IMG/VR virus record: IMGVR_UViG_3300036846_000800
Span: 1-64,000 of that record
DNA length: 64,000 nucleotides
From: a virus
Direction: 5' to 3' (one strand)
Shown here: positions 34,222-43,809 of the stretch, piece after piece
Numbering within the stretch: position 1 is the first letter of the stretch
Layout of the letters: the number at the start of each line of letters is the position of its first letter
Translations under genes and position numbers: made by a program
The notes under the pieces: generated by a model
What the model saw: only the letters and a program-made list of their open reading frames with translations
Told to the model about the DNA's origin: nothing
Databases searched by the model: none

Positions 34222-36261
34222 TTATGATCCGTAGTGCTCGGTCACGATGACGATGCCAGCAGCGCCGTTGCCGCCAGCTAAGCCACCGCCTCCTGCCGCC
34301 CCGCCATTGCCGCCAGCTCCAACGCTATAAGAATAAGTCGCGGCAGGACTAGTGATGAGCTTGCAACAATAGCCGCCCGCACCGCCGCCAGTACCGGGTA
34401 TCTGAGTTACGGCGCTGGACATAGCCCCGCCGCCACCGCCAGCACCGCTATTTATCGGTGCAGCACCTCCCGCCACCGCGTATGCACTAAATCCGCCCCC
34501 AGCAAAAAACGAGGCACCCCCAACGCCACCACCGCCAGCAGTACTTCCTGCTATTGCCACATCGGAGCCACCGCCACCACCGCCTGGAATGTTGATATCG
34601 CCACCGCTTGCATTGCCTCCCGGACTGCCAATCGTACTGCCATTGGCCGCTCCACCGTTGCCAATCATTGACCCAAATGTTGTGTTTCCTCCAGCTGTCG
34701 CAGCACCTCCTCCCTGGCCAGCATTTCCTCCTCCACCACCACCGACCAACTCAACCTCGATCCACGTCGCACCGGTCGGCCGGTTGTAGGTGCCGCTGCC
34801 TGAGATGAAGACTTGTCGTGTGGGTGGAATAGGAGCAGCGACTGCCGCCAGTGCAACATACTCGGTGACGATGACAATGCCGGGGGAGCCGTTGCCGCCA
34901 GTCTGAGCAGTGGTGTTTGTAGCATTAGAACCGGAACCGCCCGAACCATAATTGGTCGCCGGATTGCCGGTGCCATTAAGAGCAAGAAGTGGCGCTCCAC
35001 CACCACCAAAAATTGAGCTACCACCACCGCCTGACCCGAGTACAAGAGCAGCAGAAGAATTATTGTTATAAAGTCCTGTTATGCCAGGAGCACCACCGGA
35101 TACAATATCACCAACAGCACCAGTGACCGATCCTCCAGCGCCTCCGGTCCCTATTTTAGTACCACCAACATTACCATCGGCAGCATTACCCCCCAACCCT
35201 CCTTTGCTCACACAGAGTATACCAAAGCTCGTATCGCCACCATTGTTACCAGTATTATTCGACACTCCCGTTCCACCAGCGCCGATGGTTACTGTTTGAG
35301 AGATGCCTATTGTCGCAGCATTCAAAACCTTTCTAGAGTAACCCCCGGAACCGCCGCCGCCACCAGCCATACATTGAGTTGCGTTTGCACCAGCTGCGCC
35401 ACCGCCCGCGCCGCCGCCACCAATAGCCTCGACAATTGCCGACACCAGATTGGCGCTTGGCGTGTACGTGCCTGACGCCGTGAACACCTGCACCCTGGGT
35501 GCACTGGCAAACCCGACCGCCTGCGCAACACCTGCAAGCGCGGAGTAGTACTCGGTTACGATGATGATGCCAGCTGCACCGTTGCCGCCTGCAGCACCGT
35601 TAGCGCCAGCAGCAGCGCCAGCCCCACCAGCGCCGACAGCATAAGAATAAGTCGCAGCCGGTGAAGCAAAGATGTGCCTAACAGTACCGCCAGCAGCGCC
35701 GCCACAACCAGATAAAATAGTAGAGGACGTGCCCGCAGCGCCTCCACCGCCACCACCCGAACCCGAATTGGATGCAGCATTACCCCCAACAGTATTGTAA
35801 GAACCGCTCCCCGCCCCGCCCAATGAACTTGAACCGCCAACGCCACCAGATGAAGAAAACTGACCAGAGTAAGTAGATACCGAACCCTGACCTGCTCCAC
35901 CAGCAATGTTGAGAATACCACCTGAAGCAGTGCCACCAGCCCCACACACACTATTTGAAGAGCCCATTCCTCCGCCTGCTGTGAGCGGGCCAAAGGTTGT
36001 GCTGCCGCCTACAGTGCTGAGTGCACTCTGATTACCACCACCTCCTCCGCTGCCGCCCCCAACCAACTCCACATCGATCCACGCCACCCCAGCAGGCGTG
36101 GTGTAGGTACCCGAACCCGAAACAAAAACACGCCGCGTCGTCGGCACCGTGTTGATGGTGCTCGCCGCCGTCCAGGCGTAACCGTTCCAGGTGTAAACCG
36201 GGCCACCAGCGGGACTGAAGGTCTGCCCTACGGTCGGAGAGGCTGGGAAATCGAATGCCAT
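34222..36261 (-). CDS. Glycine-rich tail fibre (679 aa)
   Basis: 679 residues. The N-terminus FDFPASPTVGQTF...GPVYTWNGYAWTA is a small phage fibre-attachment domain. Three repeat blocks follow, each opening with a strand such as VFVSGSGTYTTPAGVAWIDV and leading into long Gly-rich stretches with scattered beta. The C-terminus is GNGAAGIVIVTEHYGS, which also ends repeat units internally. Such Gly-rich sequence suggests polyglycine-II-type packing at a fibre tip. It is a paralogue of the next gene. Receptor binding is expected. Confidence 0.65.
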   Translation of the reverse strand: MAFDFPASPTVGQTFSPAGGPVYTWNGYAWTAASTINTVPTTRRVFVSGSGTYTTPAGVAWIDVELVGGGSGGGGGNQSALSTVGGSTTFGPLTAGGGMGSSNSVCGAGGTASGGILNIAGGAGQGSVSTYSGQFSSSGGVGGSSSLGGAGSGSYNTVGGNAASNSGSGGGGGGAAGTSSTILSGCGGAAGGTVRHIFASPAATYSYAVGAGGAGAAAGANGAAGGNGAAGIIIVTEYYSALAGVAQAVGFASAPRVQVFTASGTYTPSANLVSAIVEAIGGGGAGGGAAGANATQCMAGGGGGSGGYSRKVLNAATIGISQTVTIGAGGTGVSNNTGNNGGDTSFGILCVSKGGLGGNAADGNVGGTKIGTGGAGGSVTGAVGDIVSGGAPGITGLYNNNSSAALVLGSGGGGSSIFGGGGAPLLALNGTGNPATNYGSGGSGSNATNTTAQTGGNGSPGIVIVTEYVALAAVAAPIPPTRQVFISGSGTYNRPTGATWIEVELVGGGGGGNAGQGGGAATAGGNTTFGSMIGNGGAANGSTIGSPGGNASGGDINIPGGGGGGSDVAIAGSTAGGGGVGGASFFAGGGFSAYAVAGGAAPINSGAGGGGGAMSSAVTQIPGTGGGAGGYCCKLITSPAATYSYSVGAGGNGGAAGGGGLAGGNGAAGIVIVTEHYGS

Positions 36262-36263
36262 CC

Positions 36264-37781
36264 TCAGCTCCCGTAGTGCTCGGTCACGATGATGATGCCA
36301 GCCGCCCCGTTGCCACCGGCTAAACCAGCACCGGAGGCAGCAGCACCAATGCCAGCCGCACCAACAGCATAAGAGTAAGTCGCTGACGGACTCGCAATTA
36401 GCTTGCGACAGTAACCACCAGCACCGCCGCCAACACCAGTTGCCGATATCGCGTTAGTGTTGCGCGCTCCCCCGCCCCCACCAGCGCCAATAGTAAGTGC
36501 GGGTTGTCCAACACTGCCGTCGGTGCCTCGTCCGCCGCTACCGAAGAAAGAAGCGCCGCCAGTACCTCCTTCGCCATTAATGTTGTTGTCGGCCGCGCCG
36601 CCACACAGTCCCATCCCGCCATTAGCATTAACATCCCCACCACTTGCATCGCCGCCAGCAGTGCTGGCAAGGCCACCATTCGCCGTCAACGACCCAAACG
36701 TCGTGGCACCTCCAGCGCCGCCAGCAGTTGCGATGCCGTTTTGACCGCCGCCACCACCGCCAACCAACTCCACCTCTATCCACGTTACCCCAGCAGGCCT
36801 GTTGTAAGTGCCTGACCCCGAGGTGAAGACTTGCCGAGTTGGTGGAATGGGAGCAGCGACTGCCGCTAGCGCGACATACTCGGTGACGATGACGATGCCG
36901 GGAGAGCCAGCGCCGCCAGCAGCGGTGGACGCACTTGCACATACAGAAGCCCCACCGCCACCCGCACCATAGCCTGTCGCTGCATTTCCATTGGCCGAGT
37001 TTGCAAAGGAGAAGCCACCAACACCACCACCGCCTACGGACGACGAGCCGCCAATACCACCCGCACCAACAATACCTGGATTGCTTGGCGCCCCAGCGCC
37101 TTGACAGCCAGTAGCTCCTGTCCCAACCACATCGCCCGTGCCAAGGCCACCACCTAGCCCAGGAATACCGGAGGCAGCCGCAGGCGCCGAGCCGATACCT
37201 CCCTTGGCAATACAAAACGTGCCGAAACTGGTATCACCGCCGTTACCACCATAGCCTGTGCCTCCAGACGCACCAGCAGCACCTATTGTCACCGGTTGTG
37301 AGGCACCAATCGCCGCTGCGGTTAGTACCTTTCTTGAATAACCACCGGCACCGCCACCACCAGCCACCAAGATTGTAGTAGCACTGCCCGCAGTGCCACC
37401 ACCGGCCCCACCTCCACCCCAACATTCCACGATCGCCGACACCAGATTGGGCGATGGCGTGTAGGTACTCGACGCCGTGAAGACCCGCAACTTGGCTTGG
37501 GTGGCGAGTGTTGTCGGTGCTACTGCACTGCCCGCCGCTACCACCCACTGCGTCGAGTTGCCGTCGTTATACGAAACCCACAGACTGCCGGAATCGCTCT
37601 CCCACCACAGATCGCCCTGCTTGGGAGTAGCCGGTGGCGTATCAGAAACGGTTACACTTGAGCCGCCACCACCGCCGCCGCCACCCATCGCAGTCCACAT
37701 CCCCTGATCAAAGGTATAGGTGATGCCAGCAAAGGTATACTGCTGGCCGACCGTCGGGGAGCTGGGGAAGTCAATCGCCAT
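36264..37781 (-). CDS. Glycine-rich tail fibre paralogue (505 aa)
   Basis: 505 residues. Starts IDFPSSPTVGQQYTFAGITY, then a Gly-run linker, a DLWWESDSGSLWVSYNDG domain, and two Gly-rich blocks (VFTASSTYTPSPNLVSAIVE, VFTSGSGTYNRPAGVTWIEV). It ends with the same GNGAAGIIIVTEHYGS as the neighbour, so the two arose by duplication. A pair of fibres with variable Gly-rich tips could widen host range. Confidence 0.65.
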   Translation of the reverse strand: MAIDFPSSPTVGQQYTFAGITYTFDQGMWTAMGGGGGGGGSSVTVSDTPPATPKQGDLWWESDSGSLWVSYNDGNSTQWVVAAGSAVAPTTLATQAKLRVFTASSTYTPSPNLVSAIVECWGGGGAGGGTAGSATTILVAGGGGAGGYSRKVLTAAAIGASQPVTIGAAGASGGTGYGGNGGDTSFGTFCIAKGGIGSAPAAASGIPGLGGGLGTGDVVGTGATGCQGAGAPSNPGIVGAGGIGGSSSVGGGGVGGFSFANSANGNAATGYGAGGGGASVCASASTAAGGAGSPGIVIVTEYVALAAVAAPIPPTRQVFTSGSGTYNRPAGVTWIEVELVGGGGGGQNGIATAGGAGGATTFGSLTANGGLASTAGGDASGGDVNANGGMGLCGGAADNNINGEGGTGGASFFGSGGRGTDGSVGQPALTIGAGGGGGARNTNAISATGVGGGAGGYCRKLIASPSATYSYAVGAAGIGAAASGAGLAGGNGAAGIIIVTEHYGS

Positions 37782-37783
37782 GT

Positions 37784-39592
37784 TTATAGCTTTATCATCA
37801 CATTCCAGTAAGTGCTCGGGCTCATGGTGTCTACCGGCGTACCGCTACCAGCAGCAACAGTCGTAACGCCGGTGGCAGCGCCGTAGATGCTAATGCCGGT
37901 AGTGCGCGTGTCGGTCCATGCCTGCTCGCCGTGCATGTACGGGACCGGAAACTGGTCGCCACCGTTATCGGAATGGTCCCAGCCGGATGGATTAAAGATG
38001 TGGGCATGGCCCGGATCGTAAACGGCGTGAGCATGATTCGGATCGCTGATGCCATGCGCATGGGAAGGCATATTGCCGAGAGTTATCGTCACCGTCTCAG
38101 TACCGTATGTTGCACCGAGCCCGCGCGCCGTCAGTCCAGCACCGCTGCCAGCAACCGCAATGCTGCGACCCAGTTGCTTCGTCAGTGTCATCCGGCAGTT
38201 TGCAGCCCACGCCGCTGCCGCAGTGCCCTGTGTCGCGCGCGTCGTCGCGGCTCCGCTGCTCGTTAATAGCGGCGCACTAGTGTCACTGATGTTGGCGAAC
38301 AACAGATTGAACAAGTCTTGGCAGTCAGCGTTCGCGCGCGTGCTAGAACCGGATGTGGCACTGCCAATCGTGCCATCATTCATCATCACCCAACCACTGT
38401 CGGCAATGACCTTGAGCGTGATCTTGGCATCACCGGTCGTAAAGCCCGTCGGTGGTGAAACAGCGGGAGCCGGCACCGGCGACACCTGCACCCACTGCAA
38501 ACTGTTGCCGTCATCAACGTAGATTGCCAGCGCACCGGTCGTCAGGTTGTACCAGAAGTCGCCGGGGACCGGCGTGGGTGAAGTCGGCGGTGTGGTCGAA
38601 GCGGTGTAGCGATTGGAGCCACCGCCGCTGCCGCCAGCGACAATGCTCCAGCCCAGGCTCTTACGCGCGTATTGCTGACCATCATTTGGCGCCTCTGGCA
38701 CCGGGCCAGTCGGGCCAACCGGGCCAGTCGCGCCAGTCGCGCCGGCCGGTCCGGTCGCGCCGGTCGGTCCAGTCGGGCCAGTCGGGCCCGGTACCGTGCT
38801 GCTGGCTCCAGGCGGGCCAGTCGGTCCAGCAACACCGGCTGGGCCAGTTGCGCCAGCAACACCTTGCGGACCCGGCGGTCCTTGCTGTCCATCCGGCCCA
38901 TCCACACCCGGCGGCCCGGATATACCTTGCGGCCCGCCCGGACCTTGCACACCCTGCGGGCCGGTTGGACCAAACGGACCCGAACTGCCCTGTGGTCCCT
39001 GCACACCCTGCGGCCCAGCCGGACCTTGTGATCCTGGCGGCCCCTGGATCGAACCGCCCGACACCCATGCAGTACCGTCCCAAATCCACAGCGAGTCGTC
39101 GGCAGTGACGATCCAAGCATCACCTTGAGTGTTGCCGGTCGGCGGCAGGGCACCCACCGTCGCCTTCGAGCCCTTCATGGTGATGCCGGTACCGGCCGCA
39201 CCCTGTGAGCCCTGAATGCCTTGCGGACCCTGCGGCCCCTGCGCCCCGGCGGCGCCGTCCACTCCAGCTGGTCCAGTCACCCCTGCTGGACCCTGCGGAC
39301 CAGCAGGACCCTGCGGACCACCAGGAGCACCTGGAATCCCCTGCGGACCCTGCGAGCCTGTCGCACCCGTTTGACCGCTCGCGCCTTGCGGACCCAGTGG
39401 ACCGGTCAACCCCGGATCGCCCTGCGCTCCGGTTGGCCCAGGTGGCCCCTGCGGACCGAGCGGACCCCGCGCTCCCGGCACGGCATGCTCGGCAACCGTC
39501 ACATCGATCCCGAGCAACTCATCGGGCAAAATCACATCAACGATAAACGCAGTGCTCTCGATCGCAACAATCTCGGGAGGAGCACTCATCAT
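37784..39592 (-). CDS. Collagen-like tail fibre with His-rich collar tip (602 aa)
   Basis: 602 residues. After a short N-terminal head domain, two blocks of Gly-x-y collagen repeats (about 40-130 and 185-300) are separated by a small beta domain with [19 protein letters not shown]. Another such domain follows ([20 protein letters not shown]). The C-terminal 200 residues are a tail-collar type tip with [19 protein letters not shown] and DPGHAHIF, His pairs that bind metal in short-fibre tips such as T4 gp12, ending WNVMIKL. The tip is duplicated in the protein at 51308. Likely receptor-binding fibre. Confidence 0.75.
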   Translation of the reverse strand: MMSAPPEIVAIESTAFIVDVILPDELLGIDVTVAEHAVPGARGPLGPQGPPGPTGAQGDPGLTGPLGPQGASGQTGATGSQGPQGIPGAPGGPQGPAGPQGPAGVTGPAGVDGAAGAQGPQGPQGIQGSQGAAGTGITMKGSKATVGALPPTGNTQGDAWIVTADDSLWIWDGTAWVSGGSIQGPPGSQGPAGPQGVQGPQGSSGPFGPTGPQGVQGPGGPQGISGPPGVDGPDGQQGPPGPQGVAGATGPAGVAGPTGPPGASSTVPGPTGPTGPTGATGPAGATGATGPVGPTGPVPEAPNDGQQYARKSLGWSIVAGGSGGGSNRYTASTTPPTSPTPVPGDFWYNLTTGALAIYVDDGNSLQWVQVSPVPAPAVSPPTGFTTGDAKITLKVIADSGWVMMNDGTIGSATSGSSTRANADCQDLFNLLFANISDTSAPLLTSSGAATTRATQGTAAAAWAANCRMTLTKQLGRSIAVAGSGAGLTARGLGATYGTETVTITLGNMPSHAHGISDPNHAHAVYDPGHAHIFNPSGWDHSDNGGDQFPVPYMHGEQAWTDTRTTGISIYGAATGVTTVAAGSGTPVDTMSPSTYWNVMIKL

Positions 39593-39963
39593 TTCACCGG
39601 CGTGGCTATGAACTCGAACTCGCCGGGCGTGCTATCTGTCACATCCGAAGTGATGGTGACCTGACCGCTAATCGGTGTCCGCACATCACCTGAGACATAG
39701 CTCAGCTGCAGGTCCCACACGCCTGCTATCGGCAGCAGCTTGCTGGCCGCAGCCGTCAGCGTCACATCAATGATGTTGGGTAACGTGAGCGTACAAAGCA
39801 GCGGCACAATCTGTGTGCCTGCCGGTCTGTCGCGTATCTCAGCTTTGGGGGTAACGCCGGTGAGATCGACCGGCGACGTCATCTCGCTGTCTGCCCACAG
39901 CTTAAACTGCCAGCTCGCGCTGTCTCCACGATAGATATCCAACGGGTAGTTCGCCGGTTGCAT
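39589..39963 (-). CDS. Small beta-rich tail protein (BppU-like N-terminal domain)
   Basis: 124 residues. [20 protein letters not shown], then [14 protein letters not shown] and [20 protein letters not shown], resembles the beta domain at the start of phage upper-baseplate and fibre-anchor proteins (BppU-like). It overlaps the collagen fibre start, so it probably attaches that fibre. Confidence 0.5.
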   Translation of the reverse strand: MQPANYPLDIYRGDSASWQFKLWADSEMTSPVDLTGVTPKAEIRDRPAGTQIVPLLCTLTLPNIIDVTLTAAASKLLPIAGVWDLQLSYVSGDVRTPISGQVTITSDVTDSTPGEFEFIATPVK

Positions 39964-39987
39964 GGTCGCGTCCCACCATAGCCGCCA

Positions 39988-40287
39988 TCATCCGTGAAAA
40001 TTCGTGCTTTTTCCGTCGTGAAACGGCATCTCAAGTGTCTGCGTGAACGGAAAAACATTCCTGCGCTTGCCAGTCACCGGATCATAGTGCTGGTCGATCA
40101 GCAGCGTCTTAGCCTTGGCGAACAACTCATCGATGATGGCCTCCGCCTCCTTGCGCAACATCACCTCCTGCCGAAGCGCATTCACCAGCAGATTGCTCGC
40201 CGCACTCAGAACATGATCCAACGGTCGACCACGGCACAGCTTGGCCATCGCCTCAAACAGTTCCTGATCTGGACCCGTACCGCTCAT
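39988..40287 (-). CDS. Small helical hypothetical virion protein
   Basis: 99 residues from ATG 40287, which follows the preceding stop by one base; an ATG at 40314 would add nine residues inside the previous gene. It is mainly helical (QELFEAMAKLCRGRPLDHVL, AEAIIDELFAKAKTLLIDQH). No family recognised. Confidence 0.5.
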   Translation of the reverse strand: MSGTGPDQELFEAMAKLCRGRPLDHVLSAASNLLVNALRQEVMLRKEAEAIIDELFAKAKTLLIDQHYDPVTGKRRNVFPFTQTLEMPFHDGKSTNFHG

Positions 40288-40288
40288 G

Positions 40289-40720
40289 TCAAAGCCCAAA
40301 GATTCCTTGCGCATTCCACTTCACGATGACGTTCCCACCATTGGTTAGCATCGGCAGCCCGATGACCCCGGTATCTTCATAAAGCACCAATCGCCAGCTG
40401 TTGTTGGCACCGTTGTTTTGCCGATAGAGCGCGATGGCGCCAACCACATCCCCTGTCACGTTCGTGAATGTAACGGTATCGCCCGAGAAAACTCTTCCAT
40501 TCACCGTCGGTGTCGTAATCCGTGGCACAACACCACCCACCACATTGGTGAGATCGGTATAAAACTGATGGGCGTCCGAGTAGACATAGCCGCCTGCAAT
40601 GGTGAGAAGCACCACGTAAACACCATTGACAGGCTGGATGTCGCCGACATCGAGCGAATTGTTCGCGTCCAGCTCCGTCATCAGGGACTGTTTCCACAAC
40701 GGATAAAGGGCGTTTGCCAC
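40289..40720 (-). CDS. Beta-rich structural protein
   Basis: 143 residues. A sequence of beta strands with ANALYPLWKQSLMTELDANN, VYVVLLTIAGGYVYSDAHQF and GDVVGAIALYRQNNGANNSW fits a small phage tail or fibre accessory protein found in many Caudoviricetes. No enzyme motif. Lies in the head-tail joining block. Confidence 0.55.
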   Translation of the reverse strand: MANALYPLWKQSLMTELDANNSLDVGDIQPVNGVYVVLLTIAGGYVYSDAHQFYTDLTNVVGGVVPRITTPTVNGRVFSGDTVTFTNVTGDVVGAIALYRQNNGANNSWRLVLYEDTGVIGLPMLTNGGNVIVKWNAQGIFGL

Positions 40721-40731
40721 TTACAGTCTCC

Positions 40732-41043
40732 TCAAGGTATTTTCGGCGGCACGAAATCCGGCGGATGCAGGAGCTGATCGGCCTCGACCTTGCTCTCGCG
40801 CCGAGGATTGAGGATCGGCACCGGATCGGCCGGCAGCACGATGGGCCGCAGCGTCGGGTTGGGAATGTCGTTGCATTTCGGGCAGACCAGGAACCCAGTC
40901 CGGCGTATCTGCCGCCCGTGATACTGGGTATCCCAAACCAGGGCGTTGTGATTGTACAGAAAGCCGCAACGCTCGCAGATCGCAAACGCCTGCGGATGCT
41001 GCGGGTCAACCCTGGCGTGGCCCCTGGGTGCAAAGCGCGCCAT
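40732..41043 (-). CDS. Zinc-ribbon protein in virion cluster
   Basis: 103 residues. FAICERCGFLYNH near the N-terminus and FLVCPKCNDIPNP further on give a four-cysteine zinc ribbon spaced about 28 residues apart. The C-terminal half is proline-rich. Similar short zinc proteins occur between adaptor and fibre genes in related phages. Function unknown. Its start codon overlaps the stop of the adaptor gene by one base. Confidence 0.6.
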   Translation of the reverse strand: MARFAPRGHARVDPQHPQAFAICERCGFLYNHNALVWDTQYHGRQIRRTGFLVCPKCNDIPNPTLRPIVLPADPVPILNPRRESKVEADQLLHPPDFVPPKIP

Positions 41044-41735
41044 CAGTACACCGCACTCGTGTACGTGCTCAGCGCCGGCACAATACGAAGTTGCGAGTCC
41101 TCGATGTCACGCTGCTTGGCCTTGGTGAAAGTCGCCGACGCCATGCCAAATAATTCCTGAGTGCGTGCTGGCGCATACGACACGCTAAGTTTGAACGCCA
41201 GCCCCGCCACATAGGCCTCAAGAAACCGATAGGGCGTGTCCGCACTGAGCCCATCCGGCAGACTCGCGTCCTGCATCTGACGCGCACGGTAATATCGCAG
41301 CGTGCGCGGCTCAGCGTCATCTGGCGGCTGCCAGAGCGTGATGACAGGATCGATCTGCTTGTTGAACCAGTAGACCGTGGGCGATCCCGGGGTCACCTTG
41401 TCGGGGAAGCTCGCGTAGAGGTCGCGATCCACCGAAGTAATAATTCGATCTTTCGGAGTGTCGCCGGTCGAAATGTAAGCCGCCATGATCATCACGGTGG
41501 CCGGGTCCACGTCATATGTCGCTTGACCCGGCACCAGCGGCGTGGACATGAGTTCCACGGTCCACAGATTGACCTGATCGTTCGACCACTCCACTTGAAG
41601 TAGATTGGCGGCCACCGCTGCATCAAAGAGATGATCAACGGTCAGCGTCGTGCGCCGTATCTGACATCGGCCATATGCCGCGATGATCAGGTCCGAGAGC
41701 GCCGGGTTCCATTGATAGGTGTTGCTGGTTGCCAT
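41043..41735 (-). CDS. Head-tail adaptor protein
   Basis: 230 residues. Helical N-terminal domain (NPALSDLIIAAYGRCQIRRT), then a beta insertion (TPLVPGQATYDVDPATVMIM), ITSVDRDLYASFPDKVTPG, TVYWFNKQIDPVITLWQPP, and a C-terminal helix AYVAGLAFKLSVSY. This is the usual order of the podoviral adaptor or tail tubular A family. With the 32811 gene the phage has two adaptor-like proteins. Confidence 0.6.
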   Translation of the reverse strand: MATSNTYQWNPALSDLIIAAYGRCQIRRTTLTVDHLFDAAVAANLLQVEWSNDQVNLWTVELMSTPLVPGQATYDVDPATVMIMAAYISTGDTPKDRIITSVDRDLYASFPDKVTPGSPTVYWFNKQIDPVITLWQPPDDAEPRTLRYYRARQMQDASLPDGLSADTPYRFLEAYVAGLAFKLSVSYAPARTQELFGMASATFTKAKQRDIEDSQLRIVPALSTYTSAVY

Positions 41736-41992
41736 CAGGGCACCGTGCCAACCTGAAAGACCGGAATAGCATTAACCGCAGCAACCGGGCCGCCAGTCAT
41801 GACGACTGGGATCGGTGCCGCTGGGCTAAGCGGATATGTGGAAGCAACAAAAACCACCGGCTGCGTGATAACCGGCGCAACTGGCACCGAGCCGTTGTTG
41901 ATGACAACAACAGCTTGCGCCTCAACCGGCGCGGTATTGCCGGGAACGCTCTGAACGGGCATTGCGCTGACTGGAGCGAAAGTCGCCGCCAT
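41735..41992 (-). CDS. Small Val/Pro/Ala-rich protein
   Basis: 85 residues of valine, proline and alanine with almost no charge (VSAMPVQSVPGNTAPVEAQA, VVVINNGSVPVAPVITQPVV). No signal peptide; it may be extended beta. Shares one base with the adaptor start. Unknown function, possibly a small virion decoration. Confidence 0.45.
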   Translation of the reverse strand: MAATFAPVSAMPVQSVPGNTAPVEAQAVVVINNGSVPVAPVITQPVVFVASTYPLSPAAPIPVVMTGGPVAAVNAIPVFQVGTVP

Positions 41993-42012
41993 CGTTTCCT
42001 CTTATTACAAGC

Positions 42013-42110
42013 GGAGAGGTTAGACCTCGCCGACACAAGGGGAGGGCCTCTGTCTCGGCCTAACCTCTCCTGACCTGCGTGCTGAAGATGTGCGGGTCCG
42101 CACGCAGGTC
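42013..42110 (-). terminator. Two tandem perfect stem-loops between DUF6582-like and Val-rich genes
   Basis: GGAGAGGTTAG (42013-42023) pairs exactly with 42060-42070, and GACCTGCGTGC (42072-42082) pairs exactly with 42100-42110, the latter touching the stop codon of the upstream gene. Neither is followed by a T run in the minus direction, so they may act as RNA processing or stabiliser hairpins rather than simple terminators. Confidence 0.6.
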
Positions 42111-42852
42111 ATTTCTGTCCGATACCAGGATACTTCGCCTCCACCTTGGCACGGACTTTCGCCGCGACTGGTTTGCCCGACGAGCGCGCCAGCGCATCCA
42201 CGGCGTGACTTTCATCCGGGATTGGATAGGAGCCAGAGCCGGCGCCCTTCGGCCCCTCGCCCTTGCCCGGGAGCGCGAAGTCGCTCTTGGGAAGGCTCTG
42301 CCGCTGAGCAGCGCTGAGCTTGCCGCCATCGGCGCGCTTGGCGACGCCACCGGCCTTGTATCCAGGTTCGTTCTTAGGCAACCGCTCCTCTTCAACCTTG
42401 ATACCCTTGTAGGTCCCTAACGGGCGTGTTCGTGACAGCGCAGTCCCCAGTGGCCCGCGCGGATCGATCTTGAGCGGCTCTACGTCAGGTTTGATCCCGC
42501 CGCCACCCTGGCGCTTGGCGACGCCACCACGCTTGAGGTTCTGCTTGGCGAAAGGGTCGTTCTTCTGCTCGCCCGGTTCCTCCTCGCGCTTCTCCATCTT
42601 TTTCTCGATGGAGCCGCCTGACGCGAATCCGCTTACAAAGCCGCCCCGCCGGAAGTGCGGCTTGCGATCAGCGCGCGCGGGCGATGATCCACCGCTCACC
42701 TTGGCGTGGAAGGTGTTCTTGGTAACCCGGGTGGGTTTGCGCGGCCAGCGCGGCGGCTCGGGCGCTTTGATGTCGTCGGCAGGAACGCCGATGGCATCGT
42801 CGCGCACGTCACGGGGGCTGTTGCCAATAGGACCAGCAGGAAGACGCGCCAT
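42109..42852 (-). CDS. Basic protein with GG micro-motifs and DUF6582-like C-terminus
   Basis: 247 residues, strongly basic. It has several copies of the GG micro-motif seen in other virion-cluster proteins (FRRGGFVSGFASGGSIEKK, LKRGGVAKRQGGGG, YKAGGVAKRADGGKLS). The last 60 residues, SLPKSDFALPGKGEG and SYPIPDESHAVDALARSSG, resemble the small DUF6582 module (FALP...YP..D..HA..AL.R). It sits directly before the major capsid gene. Role unknown; nucleic-acid binding in the head is plausible from charge. Confidence 0.6.
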   Translation of the reverse strand: MARLPAGPIGNSPRDVRDDAIGVPADDIKAPEPPRWPRKPTRVTKNTFHAKVSGGSSPARADRKPHFRRGGFVSGFASGGSIEKKMEKREEEPGEQKNDPFAKQNLKRGGVAKRQGGGGIKPDVEPLKIDPRGPLGTALSRTRPLGTYKGIKVEEERLPKNEPGYKAGGVAKRADGGKLSAAQRQSLPKSDFALPGKGEGPKGAGSGSYPIPDESHAVDALARSSGKPVAAKVRAKVEAKYPGIGQK

Positions 42853-42872
42853 CTGTTTCTCCCTGCATGATC

Positions 42873-43784
42873 TCAGCTCGTCGGGAACGATCCGTAGACC
42901 GCCCGCCAGTCAAAGTACGAGAACGCATAGCGCTCGCGGCCCTTAACTTTAAGATTATCGGTGTCGAAGTCGACGTACATGTCCATCTCGAACGGGACGC
43001 GGTCGTAATAGATCAGCCCGCGTTTGTCGGTCTTGACGAACCACGCGAAGTTACTCGTGAGAAACTCGTCCACGATGTAATCGCGCAGACCGCCACCGAC
43101 GTGCTGGATGGCGTTGACGTCATTGTCGTTGGTGCCGGGACGGAGCGTCGTGCGTAGGAGTCTTACGATGATCGGCTCCAGCGCCGCCGGTACCAGTACC
43201 AGCTCGGCTCGCGCCGCCACCTTGATGTTACGCTCATCCACCCAGTTGTTGCGGATGGTGGTCATCGCGGTGAGCAGCGTGCTTTCGTTCAGATCGATGT
43301 CGGCCGCCGGCTTATTTGCGACTGCGCCAACGTCAATGGGGTGCGCGATATCAAACAACGCTTTTCCGTCACCGCCGATGGTCGAATCGTACACCGTGCC
43401 GGTGTTGAAGATGTTGGCGGCGTAGATTTCCTTGGTGGTCGCAAACACGTCTTGCAGACCCAGGTTCGACGGATTGAACTCCGCCCGGTATTGGTTGTCT
43501 TCAACGGCCTTCCTGGTGACGATGTAGCCGAGCGAGAGTTCTTTCATCTCGGCGCTGTAGAGCCAGCGCTCGCCGGCTCTCTCATCGAAGTAGGTGCTCT
43601 GCGCTTCAGCCTTTTCCTTGGCAAGCGGCAGATACGCCATCTGGGTGCGCCGCTCCAAGGCCATCTTGGAGGTGCGCTTCTCGAAGAGTCTTGACCACTT
43701 GGTCTCGATCTTCTTGTAGCGACCCTCGACAGCAGCTAGGCCGGGGAACAACTCGTTTTTGATTGATGCAAGATCAATAGCCAT
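42873..43784 (-). CDS. Major capsid protein
   Basis: 303 residues, full length for a compact HK97-fold coat of this type (similar to the Mu-like/GpT group). Segments include LASIKNELFPGLAAVEGRYK, FDERAGERWLYSAEMKEL, GYIVTRKAVEDNQYR, AANIFNTGTVYDSTIGGDGK and a C-terminal DKRGLIYYDRVPFEMDMYVD. It lies between scaffold and adaptor genes as expected. It would form the icosahedral shell. Two of its motifs reappear in the protein at 57711. Confidence 0.85.
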   Translation of the reverse strand: MAIDLASIKNELFPGLAAVEGRYKKIETKWSRLFEKRTSKMALERRTQMAYLPLAKEKAEAQSTYFDERAGERWLYSAEMKELSLGYIVTRKAVEDNQYRAEFNPSNLGLQDVFATTKEIYAANIFNTGTVYDSTIGGDGKALFDIAHPIDVGAVANKPAADIDLNESTLLTAMTTIRNNWVDERNIKVAARAELVLVPAALEPIIVRLLRTTLRPGTNDNDVNAIQHVGGGLRDYIVDEFLTSNFAWFVKTDKRGLIYYDRVPFEMDMYVDFDTDNLKVKGRERYAFSYFDWRAVYGSFPTS

Positions 43785-43809
43785 AGGTCAGCCCTTTCCC
43801 TGTCCCGCC

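Noticed and set aside
38452-39128. Long plus- and minus-strand frames over the collagen-like fibre
   Set aside because: Gly-Pro-rich repeats leave all frames open. Only the 37784-39592 frame has ordered ends and a collar tip.
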